A DNA stretch of 64,000 nt from the NCBI GenBank assembly GCA_002127295.1, contig NFUV01000002.1, forward strand, positions 124,001-188,000. The letters run 5' to 3'. Numbering within the stretch: position 1 is the stretch's first letter; each line of letters begins with the position of its first letter. Below the pieces are notes generated by a model. That model saw only the letters and a program-made list of their open reading frames with translations, was not told where the DNA came from and made no database searches. Of the stretch, positions 33,049 through 42,551 are shown piece by piece. Source of the DNA: Chitinophagaceae bacterium IBVUCB2 (lineage in GTDB: Bacteria; Bacteroidota; Bacteroidia; Chitinophagales; Chitinophagaceae). The position numbers and the translations under genes are program-made.

Positions 33049-33684
33049 ATGGGTTTTATAAACCAATTTGATCTGGGCCGGATTATCCGGGAGTTTGGGA
33101 TCAGTAATTTCTTTGAAACAGGCACCTGGAAAGGGGATGCTGTTGAGTTTGCCTTGCAATTTCCTTTTGAAAGAATTATTTCGGCAGAAATTGTTCCCAT
33201 TATAGCCGAGGCAGCAACCCTCCGGTTTCAACAGGAAAAGAGAGTAAAAATTTACCAGGCTAGTAGTGCAGTAGCCTTGAGTACTGAACTACCGTCTTTG
33301 CAGGGCAATTGCCTTTTTTGGCTCGATGCCCATTTTCCCGGAGCCGATGCAGGGATGGCTGAATATGATGCTATGAAAGATGAAAATATTCGTTTGCCCT
33401 TGGAACAGGAGTTAACAATTATTCATCAGCACAGGAAGCATTTCCGGGATATTCTTATTATTGATGATTTGCGGGTTTATGAGGATGGGCCATACGAAAA
33501 TGGTAATGCGCCTTCCGACACCATTCCAAAAAATGACAGGAATATTGATTTTGCTCACCGTTTGTTTGGAGAAACACATGCAGCATTAAAATCTTATAGA
33601 GATGAAGGTTATTTATTGTTAGTGCCGGGAAACGACAATAAGGTCAAAGCCTCTTTTTCCAAAGATTTATTCCTGTCCCGGTAG
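33049..33684 (+). CDS. Possible class I methyltransferase-like protein
   Basis: 211 residues. ISNFFETGTWKGDAVEFA resembles the glycine-rich SAM loop, GNCLFWLDAHFPGADAG the post-motif strand, and ILIIDDLRVYEDGPY a later acidic strand. It looks like the FkbM/cephalosporin-hydroxylase-type methyltransferases found in glycan loci. Last gene of the glycan operon, 17 bases after its neighbour. Confidence 0.6.
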   Translation: MGFINQFDLGRIIREFGISNFFETGTWKGDAVEFALQFPFERIISAEIVPIIAEAATLRFQQEKRVKIYQASSAVALSTELPSLQGNCLFWLDAHFPGADAGMAEYDAMKDENIRLPLEQELTIIHQHRKHFRDILIIDDLRVYEDGPYENGNAPSDTIPKNDRNIDFAHRLFGETHAALKSYRDEGYLLLVPGNDNKVKASFSKDLFLSR

Positions 33685-33763
33685 TGAAGACCCCACTATT
33701 ATAATCCCGAAAATCAAGCTTAAGCAGAGCTTTTCCACAACCTAAAAATCTTTTCTTTTCAAA

Positions 33764-33794
33764 TTGGCGGATTAACCCCGCACCCTTACCTTTG
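33764..33794 (+). promoter_or_regulatory. Promoter of atpD-atpC
   Basis: TTG at 33764-33766, a 20-base spacer, TACCTTTG at 33787-33794, a full match to the Bacteroidota consensus, giving a leader of about 45 bases before the ATG at 33844. Confidence 0.6.
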
Positions 33795-33834
33795 CGGCCT
33801 GAAAATACCGGTAGTTTCCGGGACTTTTTATTAA

Positions 33835-35340
<1,506 letters not shown>

Positions 35341-35353
35341 TTAAATTATTAAA

Positions 35354-35611
35354 ATGAATCTTGAGATATTAACACCCGAAAAAAAGCTCTACAGCGGCGA
35401 AGTGTATGGTGTGCAAATGCCGGGCATTAGTGGTTCGTTTGAAGTGTTGGAAAAACATGCTCCACTGATAAGTGCATTAAAAGCAGGTCGTGTAAAAGTG
35501 TTGAAGGATAAACAAAACAATGTGGTGAACTTCGATATCCAGAGTGGATTTGTGGAAGTACTCAACAATAAAGTAACTGTGTTAGTAGAAGGAGCAGTGC
35601 CGGTAGAATAA
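35354..35611 (+). CDS. atpC: F1 ATP synthase subunit epsilon
   Basis: 85 residues, the beta-sandwich domain only: MNLEILTPEKKLYSGEVYGV, PGISGSFEVLEKHAPLISAL, and SGFVEVLNNKVTVLVEGA. It lacks the C-terminal helical hairpin of longer epsilon subunits, which is normal for this phylum. Part of the central stalk. Confidence 0.95.
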   Translation: MNLEILTPEKKLYSGEVYGVQMPGISGSFEVLEKHAPLISALKAGRVKVLKDKQNNVVNFDIQSGFVEVLNNKVTVLVEGAVPVE

Positions 35612-35678
35612 AGAAACCTATCTGACATATAGCAGACTGGAAAAACCAGACCTGTCCGGGATTGTGAAAACAAATTGT

Positions 35679-35710
35679 AACCCTCCTTATTTAGGAGGGT
35701 TATTTATTTT
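35679..35710 (+). terminator. Terminator after atpC
   Basis: AACCCTCC, TTATTTA, GGAGGGTT (8-bp stem, 7-base loop, 35679-35701) followed by ATTTATTTT. It lies between two convergent genes and may serve both. Confidence 0.78.
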
Positions 35711-36429
35711 GGAGAAGATGTTCTTCGCTTTAATTCATTTTCAGCATAAGTAAACACTTTCTTCATTAAATCTGTTTTTCTTAATTCATATTTGGTGCGG
35801 ATCTGTTCTTCCTCATTGGCAACCATTACAAACATCAGATCAATTACCCGTGCAGATATGAAATCAGTAAGATTACTTTCCAATGGTTTATTGATGAATG
35901 GGATTTTGTTATAGACATTCGTAATTGAACTCCATTCTCTATCGGCCCCTTCGGTTTTAATAGTGCTATCAACAATAGGACGAAAAGCAGTCATTAACCC
36001 CGGCTTCATTTCCTGTTTAAAATAATCAGTGGCTGCATGGGTATTATCAGTTACTAAAATTTTAGCAGCATCTTTTATGCTCATGTTTTTTATCGCATCA
36101 AAAAATAAGGGTTTAGAAACTGCAACGGCTGACGACATAGCTTTGGTAAATTTCCCGGTAACCTGGTTGATCACTTTGTCAAAACCAATATCCCGTAATG
36201 TTTTTTCAATTTTTTCTGCTTCACCTGGAAATACAAATCGAACGAGTGGATTACCATTCGGATCAGCAAACGCATTGAACCCTTTAAACAGTCCTTGTGA
36301 TAAAGCATCTTTTAATCCCATGGCCATTTCGAGTTCAGAAGGAATAATGCCAAGTTTTTTTAATGTACTACATTGATACGATGAGAAGATTGAAAATGCC
36401 AAAAAGAAAATTAGTAGCGTACGTTTCAT
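35704..36429 (-). CDS. DUF4197 lipoprotein
   Basis: 241 residues. Lipoprotein-type start ending FSSYQCS (Cys20 as lipidation site). The body is typical of DUF4197: LGIIPSELEMAMGLKDALSQGL, NGNPLVRFVFPGEAEKIEKTLRDIG, and a conserved C-terminal helix. Function unknown. It stops at the end of the atpC terminator. 10 bases downstream of YqgE in the same direction. Confidence 0.85.
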   Translation of the reverse strand: MKRTLLIFFLAFSIFSSYQCSTLKKLGIIPSELEMAMGLKDALSQGLFKGFNAFADPNGNPLVRFVFPGEAEKIEKTLRDIGFDKVINQVTGKFTKAMSSAVAVSKPLFFDAIKNMSIKDAAKILVTDNTHAATDYFKQEMKPGLMTAFRPIVDSTIKTEGADREWSSITNVYNKIPFINKPLESNLTDFISARVIDLMFVMVANEEEQIRTKYELRKTDLMKKVFTYAENELKRRTSSPK

Positions 36430-36439
36430 GGAAGAAGTT

Positions 36440-36991
36440 TTAGTTTAACTGAGGATCGGTTGGAAAATTGGCCATCATTTCATAGTCGCCCCCTAAAAGC
36501 TTGAGGGAGTCCTTCCAAATAGTGTCATAATTTTTCTGGAATATAATTTTGTTGTTGGCCTTCACCGTTAACCAGGTTTTTTCTGTGATCTCTTCTTCTA
36601 ATTGTCCTGCTTCCCAACCGGAATAACCAATAAATAAACGAACCTTATCCGGATTGAATGAAGGGCTTTTAATAACATCAACTAACGCATCAAAGTCTCC
36701 ACCCCAATATGTTCCTTTCATTACTTCCTGTCCGCCCGGAATTTCATTGGGATACTGGTGTAAAAAATGAATAGAATCTTGCTGTACTGGACCTCCATAA
36801 TACACGGGTAGTTTATGTTCATCCAGCCCGGGTAAAAATTGATCCAGTGTATTTTGATATTGGCGGTTCAAGACATAACCGAAACTTCCTTCTGCATTAT
36901 GCTCGCAAAGAAAAACAACAGTGCGCAGAAAGTTGGGGTCTTTCAGAAACGGGTCTGCAATAAGTAATATACCGGATGCTGGTTCAATCAT
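36440..36991 (-). CDS. YqgE/AlgH family protein
   Basis: 183 residues: GILLIADPFLKDPNFLRTVVFLCEH, GSFGYVLNR, YYGGPVQQDSIHFLH and RLFIGYSGWEAGQLEEEI are the signature stretches of the family. Conserved cytosolic protein, role not settled. Forms a likely two-gene unit with the DUF4197 lipoprotein. Confidence 0.92.
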   Translation of the reverse strand: MIEPASGILLIADPFLKDPNFLRTVVFLCEHNAEGSFGYVLNRQYQNTLDQFLPGLDEHKLPVYYGGPVQQDSIHFLHQYPNEIPGGQEVMKGTYWGGDFDALVDVIKSPSFNPDKVRLFIGYSGWEAGQLEEEITEKTWLTVKANNKIIFQKNYDTIWKDSLKLLGGDYEMMANFPTDPQLN

Positions 36992-37245
36992 ACTTCAATT
37001 TAAGATGAAAAATTTATTTAACAAGAACAGTAGCGAGGCAGATTGAGGTGAAAAATCTAAATGAATCAGTGAATGTTGCTACATAAGTGATTTTTATTCT
37101 AAAAGGCAGTTAAAATAAAGGATTATACCCACTTGAGGGGATAGGAGCCGGGCAGGGAACTGTATTTTTGCAGGGTAATTTATTTTCGCCCCGGTTGGGG
37201 ATGTTCGAAAACCTTTTATCTTACGGCACAATTATTTTATAGTTA

Positions 37246-38589
37246 GTGAAGAGAACCTTTACCATTATTACTGTACTGATAAGCCTTTCTCTTATCAGTA
37301 TTATTGTTATCCAGGTTTCATGGATCAAGAGTATGATCTCGCTGCGGGAAGAACAGATCAAGCAACGGATAATGAAAGCTGCAGAAAGTGCTGGCGAGGA
37401 CTTAGTACAGCAAATTGGCATTTATGCACCAAGTACCGGGGCCAATAAATTGAACTTAGCACCCGAAGGATTTAGCCTCGATATATTTAAACCCGTAACG
37501 GTTGGCCGCAAGTATGACCAGGAACAAATCCGGTTAAAAGTTCAAAAAGCCTTTTTGAATAATGATTTGAAAGATGTTCCCTTCGAATTTGGTGTAGCCA
37601 CCATCGGCCGTTATGGCGAAAACTATTTTGAAAAGCAATCAAATGGCTTTGCTAATTTTTACCAGGATACCACTAATTATCTTTCATTAGTAGTCCGGCT
37701 CGATCCTCCAAGCGGATCACCCGGAGAAAATTTATCTGTAAATGAAGTGTTGGTAGTGGTAGTTCCGGTTATTAAAAATTTGGTATATCAATCTTTACAA
37801 GGTAGAATTATTCTCTCCGTATTATTTACATTGATCATTTTGGCGGCATTCTATCTTACTGTTCGCACTATGCTACGACAAAAGAAAATGGGTGAAATTA
37901 AAAATGATTTCATCAATAATATGACGCATGAGTTTAAAACACCTATTGCCACCATTTCGCTGGCGGTGGATGCGATGCGAAATGAAAAAGTGATACAGGA
38001 CAGGCAGAAGATGGGCTATTTCAGCGATATTATTAAAGAAGAGAACCAACGGATGAACCGGCAGGTAGAAACAATTTTGCGGGCATCTCAATTAGATAAA
38101 CAAGAGGTTGATTTAAACTTGAAGCCATTGCATGTGCATGAGGTGATACAAGATGTAGTAGATAATTTTGTATTACAGTTAGAAGATAAAAAAGGTAAAG
38201 TAGAATTAGAACTAAATGCGCAAAACGACCTGATCAATGCAGATGAAGTTCATTTCTCTAACCTGGTAAACAACCTCGTGGATAATGCAGTGAAGTATGC
38301 AAAAGAGAATACGCCTCCGGTAATAAAATTGGCTACACAGTCAAACGGCAAACATTTTACGATACGAATTGAAGACAATGGTATTGGTATGAATAAGGAT
38401 ACCGTAAAAAGAATTTTCGAAAAATTTTACCGGGCTCACACCGGCAATGTACATAATGTAAAGGGTTTTGGTCTTGGCTTAAGTTATGTAAAAACAATGG
38501 TTGAAGCACATGACGGCGACATTAAAGCTGAGAGTACATTGGGAAAAGGGAGCACTTTTACTGTTGATCTGCCTTTAAGGAAGAATTAG
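37246..38589 (+). CDS. Membrane sensor histidine kinase
   Basis: 447 residues, GTG start (MKRTFTIITVLISL). Membrane helix at about 7-27, a periplasmic sensor domain of about 150 residues, a second helix at about 186-206, no clear HAMP. HisKA with NNMTHEFKTPIATI (His228), then HATPase: N-box NLVDNAVKYA, G1 EDNGIGM, FEKFYR, G2 GFGLGLSYVKTM. No response regulator gene is beside it. A TATTTTTG -7-like box at 37163-37170 lies 75 bases upstream, without a well-spaced TTG. The last 32 bases overlap the 3' end of convergent queA. Confidence 0.9.
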   Translation: MKRTFTIITVLISLSLISIIVIQVSWIKSMISLREEQIKQRIMKAAESAGEDLVQQIGIYAPSTGANKLNLAPEGFSLDIFKPVTVGRKYDQEQIRLKVQKAFLNNDLKDVPFEFGVATIGRYGENYFEKQSNGFANFYQDTTNYLSLVVRLDPPSGSPGENLSVNEVLVVVVPVIKNLVYQSLQGRIILSVLFTLIILAAFYLTVRTMLRQKKMGEIKNDFINNMTHEFKTPIATISLAVDAMRNEKVIQDRQKMGYFSDIIKEENQRMNRQVETILRASQLDKQEVDLNLKPLHVHEVIQDVVDNFVLQLEDKKGKVELELNAQNDLINADEVHFSNLVNNLVDNAVKYAKENTPPVIKLATQSNGKHFTIRIEDNGIGMNKDTVKRIFEKFYRAHTGNVHNVKGFGLGLSYVKTMVEAHDGDIKAESTLGKGSTFTVDLPLRKN

Positions 38590-39838
38590 TTTCTTTCTTC
38601 CATAATAAACTGCCATCTCCATAGCTAAGAAAGCGAAAATCGTTGAGTAGGGCAAAGTCGTACACTTTTCTCCAGTCATCACCAATCAGGGCAGCTACTA
38701 ATAATAACAAGGTAGATTGTGGCTGATGAAAATTGGTAATAAGTCCATTTATAATTTTGAACTCATAGCCCGGTGCAATTAGTATTTGCGTTTTAGCAAC
38801 CAATCGTTCCAGCTTATTTTCATTCATCCAATTCAACAGGGATTTTAGCGAATCTTTTACGGCGATATTTTTTTCATTCAAATCATAAGCTTCCCATTGT
38901 GTAAGATTCAATGAACTCACGGAGTCCGCTCCCGACTCCTGACTCCTGACTCCCGACTGTTTTACTCCCAACCAATACAAACTTTCTAACGTACGCAGCG
39001 AAGTAGTGCCGACTGCAATGATATTACTGTCAAGATTCTTTAGAATGTTTTCAATCGTTTTTTTTGAAACATCGATCCACTCAGCATGCATTTCATGTTC
39101 TAGCATTGTTTCACTCTTCACCGGTTTAAAAGTACCTGCCCCCACATGAAGTGTGACAAAATCAGTTTGAATATTTTTTTCCTTGAATTGATTAAAAATG
39201 TTGTCTGTAAAATGTAAACCGGCGGTTGGGGCAGCGACTGAACCGTCAAAATATGCATATACGGTTTGGTATCGTTCATGATCCGATTCCTCAACAGCTC
39301 TTTTAATGTATGGTGGCAAAGGAATTGCACCAACATAGTGTAATACTTCTGCAAAACTTAAAACTTCAGGTGTCCATGAAAGTTCTATAATGAATGAATC
39401 GTTTCTTTTCTCAACATACTTAGCGGACAAAATTATTTCTTGTCCGCCCTGTTCAATTTTCTTTTCCAGTATTTGCCCTGCCTTCCATTTAGAAGCACCT
39501 CCAACCAAACATTGCCACAGCACTTTTTCTTTTTGTAACATGGCAGTGGTAATATCAGCATATCGTTGATGTGGCTCCAGGCAAAATATTTCAATAACAC
39601 CACCCGTTGCTTTTTGAAATAATAATCTCGCCTCTACTACTTTTGTATTATTGAAAATAAGTAGTGAGTTAGCGGGAATTTGTTGTGGAATATTTTTGTA
39701 AATACCTTCTTCTATTCCACCTTCTTTATAAATAAGCAATTTCGAAGCATCTCTTTCTGCTAATGGGTATTTGGCAATTCTTTCTTCGGGAAGTGAATAG
39801 GTATAGTCGTTAATGGATATATTTCTTGGGTCTGTCAT
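38558..39838 (-). CDS. queA: tRNA preQ1(34) S-adenosylmethionine ribosyltransferase-isomerase
   Basis: 426 residues: ISINDYTYSLPEERIAKYPLAERDASKLL, LIFNNTKVVEARLLF, GAIPLPPYIKR, SVAAPTAGLHFT, VTLHVGAGTFKPV, TTSLRTLESLYWLG and LITNFHQPQSTLLLLVAAL are all QueA signatures. It adds the epoxycyclopentanediol group in queuosine synthesis. A short stretch near residues 295-310 (SGVRSQESGADS) is encoded by a heptanucleotide repeat and lies in a variable loop. Confidence 0.95.
   Translation of the reverse strand: MTDPRNISINDYTYSLPEERIAKYPLAERDASKLLIYKEGGIEEGIYKNIPQQIPANSLLIFNNTKVVEARLLFQKATGGVIEIFCLEPHQRYADITTAMLQKEKVLWQCLVGGASKWKAGQILEKKIEQGGQEIILSAKYVEKRNDSFIIELSWTPEVLSFAEVLHYVGAIPLPPYIKRAVEESDHERYQTVYAYFDGSVAAPTAGLHFTDNIFNQFKEKNIQTDFVTLHVGAGTFKPVKSETMLEHEMHAEWIDVSKKTIENILKNLDSNIIAVGTTSLRTLESLYWLGVKQSGVRSQESGADSVSSLNLTQWEAYDLNEKNIAVKDSLKSLLNWMNENKLERLVAKTQILIAPGYEFKIINGLITNFHQPQSTLLLLVAALIGDDWRKVYDFALLNDFRFLSYGDGSLLWKKETNSSLKADQQ
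38929..38956. repeat. Heptanucleotide tandem repeat inside queA
   Basis: Four copies of CTCCYGA (CTCCCGA, CTCCTGA, CTCCTGA, CTCCCGA on the plus strand). The unit is not a multiple of three, so copy-number change of one would shift the queA frame. A sister repeat lies in murE at 44929-44956. Confidence 0.8.
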
Positions 39839-39877
39839 GATACAACTAACTGTTGTATTTGATGAGTAACAAAAATA

Positions 39878-40288
39878 CTATCGTTTACTAAGCGGAACAA
39901 CTAATTTCAAGCCACTCCACACATCACTCACAGCACAAACTTTTACATCTACCAATTCATTCTGCAAAGCATAGTTACGAATTACATCTTCCGTAATATC
40001 CGTTGCAATCTTTGAAGCCTTCTTATACCAGGATACCCAAATGATAATTGAACTATTGTTTTTATAAAAGGCTTTTAATTTTTTCATTGCTGTTTCAAAC
40101 TCTTTTGTATTCTTAACAAAGAGATGAACAAAGTCCGGCGTTTCATTTTTTTTGCACAATTGGTCTTCTACATCTGTCTGCAATAATGTATAATAATCAT
40201 CGGGCTGGTTTATCAACAACAGTTTCATTGTCGGTTTGATACCAAGTTTATTAATCAATGGAGTTCCCGAATAACCTGCAACTGGCAT
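39878..40288 (-). CDS. DUF3052 family protein
   Basis: 136 residues from ATG 40288 (MPVAGYSGTPLINKLGIK, the usual family start; an ATG seven codons upstream is less likely). LLLINQPDDYYTLL and IIIWVSWYKKASK fit the DUF3052 family, whose function is not known. Small cytosolic protein, divergent from mraZ. Confidence 0.8.
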   Translation of the reverse strand: MPVAGYSGTPLINKLGIKPTMKLLLINQPDDYYTLLQTDVEDQLCKKNETPDFVHLFVKNTKEFETAMKKLKAFYKNNSSIIIWVSWYKKASKIATDITEDVIRNYALQNELVDVKVCAVSDVWSGLKLVVPLSKR

Positions 40289-40510
40289 TGTGAAAAGTAT
40301 GAAATACAAATTACGATAAAGCCTTATTGTATAAAATGACTTCCTGATTCATATTTCATACATCCTTCTTGCTCTATTCACAGCTTATTAACTGCAATCC
40401 ACAGTCTATTCACCGGCAAATGACTCAAAAATCACTAACATTTTCTGAAATCCTTTGCCGTAATGCTTTTCAGGGCAAAAATGAATGGGGATAAAAGAAA
40501 ATGCGAAAAA

Positions 40511-40550
40511 TTTGGTAGTTAAGTGGGAAAAAGTGTTATTTTGTGTCAAT
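40511..40550 (+). promoter_or_regulatory. Promoter and MraZ-box-like repeats of the dcw cluster
   Basis: Three repeats with exact 10-base period begin AAGTGGG (40521), AAGTGTT (40531) and TTGTGTC (40541). Known MraZ targets are direct repeats with GTG/TGGG cores at about one helical turn, so this fits autoregulation by MraZ. A TTTG at 40511-40514 and TATTTTG at 40537-40543 give a near-consensus promoter overlapped by the repeats. The rest of the 290-base gap (40289-40579) holds nothing else I can support. Confidence 0.55.
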
Positions 40551-40579
40551 TAATTTAAAATTGACTCAATTAACTGATA

Positions 40580-41035
40580 ATGACAGGCTTTCTCGGAGAA
40601 TTCGAGGCTACTTTGGACGCCAAGGGGCGGTTCCTCCTCCCGGCAGGGTTCAAAAAGCAATTGCCGGAAGAGGAAACGGTACGCTTTGTTATTAACAGGG
40701 GTTTTGAAAAATGTTTAGCTCTCTACCCGATGAGGACCTGGGAGCCGCTCTTTGCAAAAATTAATGGCCTGAACGAATTCGATCCTAAACAACGGGAGTT
40801 CAGAAGGGCTTTTTTGAACGGTGCTACTTATGTAGAGCCGGACACGGCAGGCCGGATCTTGTTGCCACCGAGCCTGAAAATGTATGCGGACCTGACAAAA
40901 GATATTGTGTTGATGGCAACTGGAGACAAATTAGAAATCTGGGATAGTAATAAGTACAAACAGTTCTTTGATTCAATTTCTTCGGATGCATTAAGTGATT
41001 TGGGACGAGATGTATTGGGAGGCGGCACTAATTAA
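40580..41035 (+). CDS. mraZ: MraZ, regulator of the division/cell-wall cluster
   Basis: 151 residues with two AbrB-like swapped-hairpin halves: GEFEATLDAKGRFLLPAGFKK at the start, then YVEPDTAGRILLPPSLKMYA. It binds repeats upstream of itself and represses the cluster in other bacteria. First gene of a thirteen-gene operon. Confidence 0.95.
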   Translation: MTGFLGEFEATLDAKGRFLLPAGFKKQLPEEETVRFVINRGFEKCLALYPMRTWEPLFAKINGLNEFDPKQREFRRAFLNGATYVEPDTAGRILLPPSLKMYADLTKDIVLMATGDKLEIWDSNKYKQFFDSISSDALSDLGRDVLGGGTN

Positions 41036-41040
41036 TAAGT

Positions 41041-41955
41041 GTGGAAGAGCAATATCACATACCAGTATTGCTTGCAGAAACCATTGAGGCCCTCAGTATT
41101 AAGCCCGACGGCATTTACGTTGATTGCACTTTTGGAGGAGGCGGACATTCTAAAGCCATTCTTTCAAAACTAAGTGCGACGGGTAAGCTGATTGCCTTTG
41201 ACCAGGATGACGATGCCAGGAAAAACCTGCCTGACGATAAACGGATCATTTTTGTTCCGCAAAATTTTCGTCATCTGCAACGGTTTCTTCGCCTGCATCA
41301 TATTTCAGCGGTTGATGGTATCATGGCCGACCTCGGCGTAAGCAGCCACCAGTTTAATGAAGCGGACAGAGGATTTTCTATTCGCTATAATGCTGAACTG
41401 GATATGCGGATGGACCAACGGCAGTCGCTAACGGCTTTTGATGTAGTAAGCACTTACACTGAACAAAGATTGCACAAATTGTTTGAACAGTATGGTGAAG
41501 TGACCAACTCCAAAACGCTGGCTAAAAAAATTGTTGATGTTCGCAGTACAGCCTCACTCAAAACCATCGATGGTTTTAAAAATGCACTCCGGGAAATAGT
41601 GAAAGGAAATCCCAATAAGTACTTCGCCCAGGTTTTCCAGGCATTACGAATAGAAGTGAACGATGAATTAGGTGCGTTGAAAGAAATGCTGGAGCAGATT
41701 CCATCCTTGTTAAAGCCCGGAGGCAGAGTGGCCATCATTACATTTCATTCCCTCGAGGACAGACTAGTGAAGAATTTTTTCCGCCGTGGTTCATTTGATG
41801 AGCCGGATGAGAATCCTTTTATCAATACAGAATCAGTAAACGAATTAAGGATCATAACTAAAAAGCCAATCGTACCAACGGATAAAGAGATGAAACAAAA
41901 TTCAAGATCGAGAAGTTCGAAATTGAGAGTGGCAGAAAAGGTGATGATGGTGTAA
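41041..41955 (+). CDS. rsmH: 16S rRNA (cytosine1402-N4)-methyltransferase
   Basis: 304 residues, GTG start 5 bases after mraZ. HIPVLLAETIEALSIKPDGIYVDCTFGGGGHSKAIL, GIMADLGVSSHQFNEADRGFS, RMDQRQ, AQVFQALRIEVNDELGAL and ITFHSLEDRLVKNFF are the family's motifs. Methylates C1402 in the decoding centre. Confidence 0.96.
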   Translation: MEEQYHIPVLLAETIEALSIKPDGIYVDCTFGGGGHSKAILSKLSATGKLIAFDQDDDARKNLPDDKRIIFVPQNFRHLQRFLRLHHISAVDGIMADLGVSSHQFNEADRGFSIRYNAELDMRMDQRQSLTAFDVVSTYTEQRLHKLFEQYGEVTNSKTLAKKIVDVRSTASLKTIDGFKNALREIVKGNPNKYFAQVFQALRIEVNDELGALKEMLEQIPSLLKPGGRVAIITFHSLEDRLVKNFFRRGSFDEPDENPFINTESVNELRIITKKPIVPTDKEMKQNSRSRSSKLRVAEKVMMV

Positions 41956-42086
41956 AAAGAAAACAGTAACAGTTACATATATGAAGGTGTAAAGATTTTT
42001 AGAAAATCTATATCCTTTGAAATCAACCCTCCTGTCAATATGGGAGAAATGGAAAACCAAAACCTAACGAGCTAACAACTCATTTT

Positions 42087-42446
42087 ATGCAGGAACAAGA
42101 AACACAAAGAGAACAGGACCTTAAACCAGAGCCACTTGCTTCGCAGGTCAACTGGAAGCGATGGCTGAATTATCAGTCGATCGTAAAACAGGTGCCGTTC
42201 TTTTTGTTCCTCGCATTACTGGCAGTGGTGTACATATTTAACGGGCATTATGCAGATAATACGATCCGTAAAATTAATCGCACTGCCAAAGAAGTAAAAG
42301 AATTGAAGTATGAGTACATCGCTGTAAAAAGCAAAGTAATGTACCAGAGCAAGCAAAGTGAATTGGTTAAAGCGGTAGAACCACTGGGCTTAAAAGAATT
42401 GGTGCAATCACCGGTGGTGTTGAAAGATTCGACTGGAACTAATTAA
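42087..42446 (+). CDS. ftsL: FtsL-like divisome protein
   Basis: 119 residues: cytosolic acidic start, one membrane helix (FFLFLALLAVVYIFNG), then a periplasmic coiled coil (IRKINRTAKEVKELKYEYIAVKS). FtsL is short and poorly conserved, so the call rests on topology plus its place between rsmH and ftsI. The 131 bases before it contain no gene. Confidence 0.82.
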   Translation: MQEQETQREQDLKPEPLASQVNWKRWLNYQSIVKQVPFFLFLALLAVVYIFNGHYADNTIRKINRTAKEVKELKYEYIAVKSKVMYQSKQSELVKAVEPLGLKELVQSPVVLKDSTGTN

Positions 42447-42551
42447 GATAATTGAATAAACCTTTTCCTTGGACGGTGAAAAGGTCGACGAATACAACTA
42501 ACAACAACTAAATCAAACCAACGGACTAAATCCGGAGGTTAACAGCGGACA

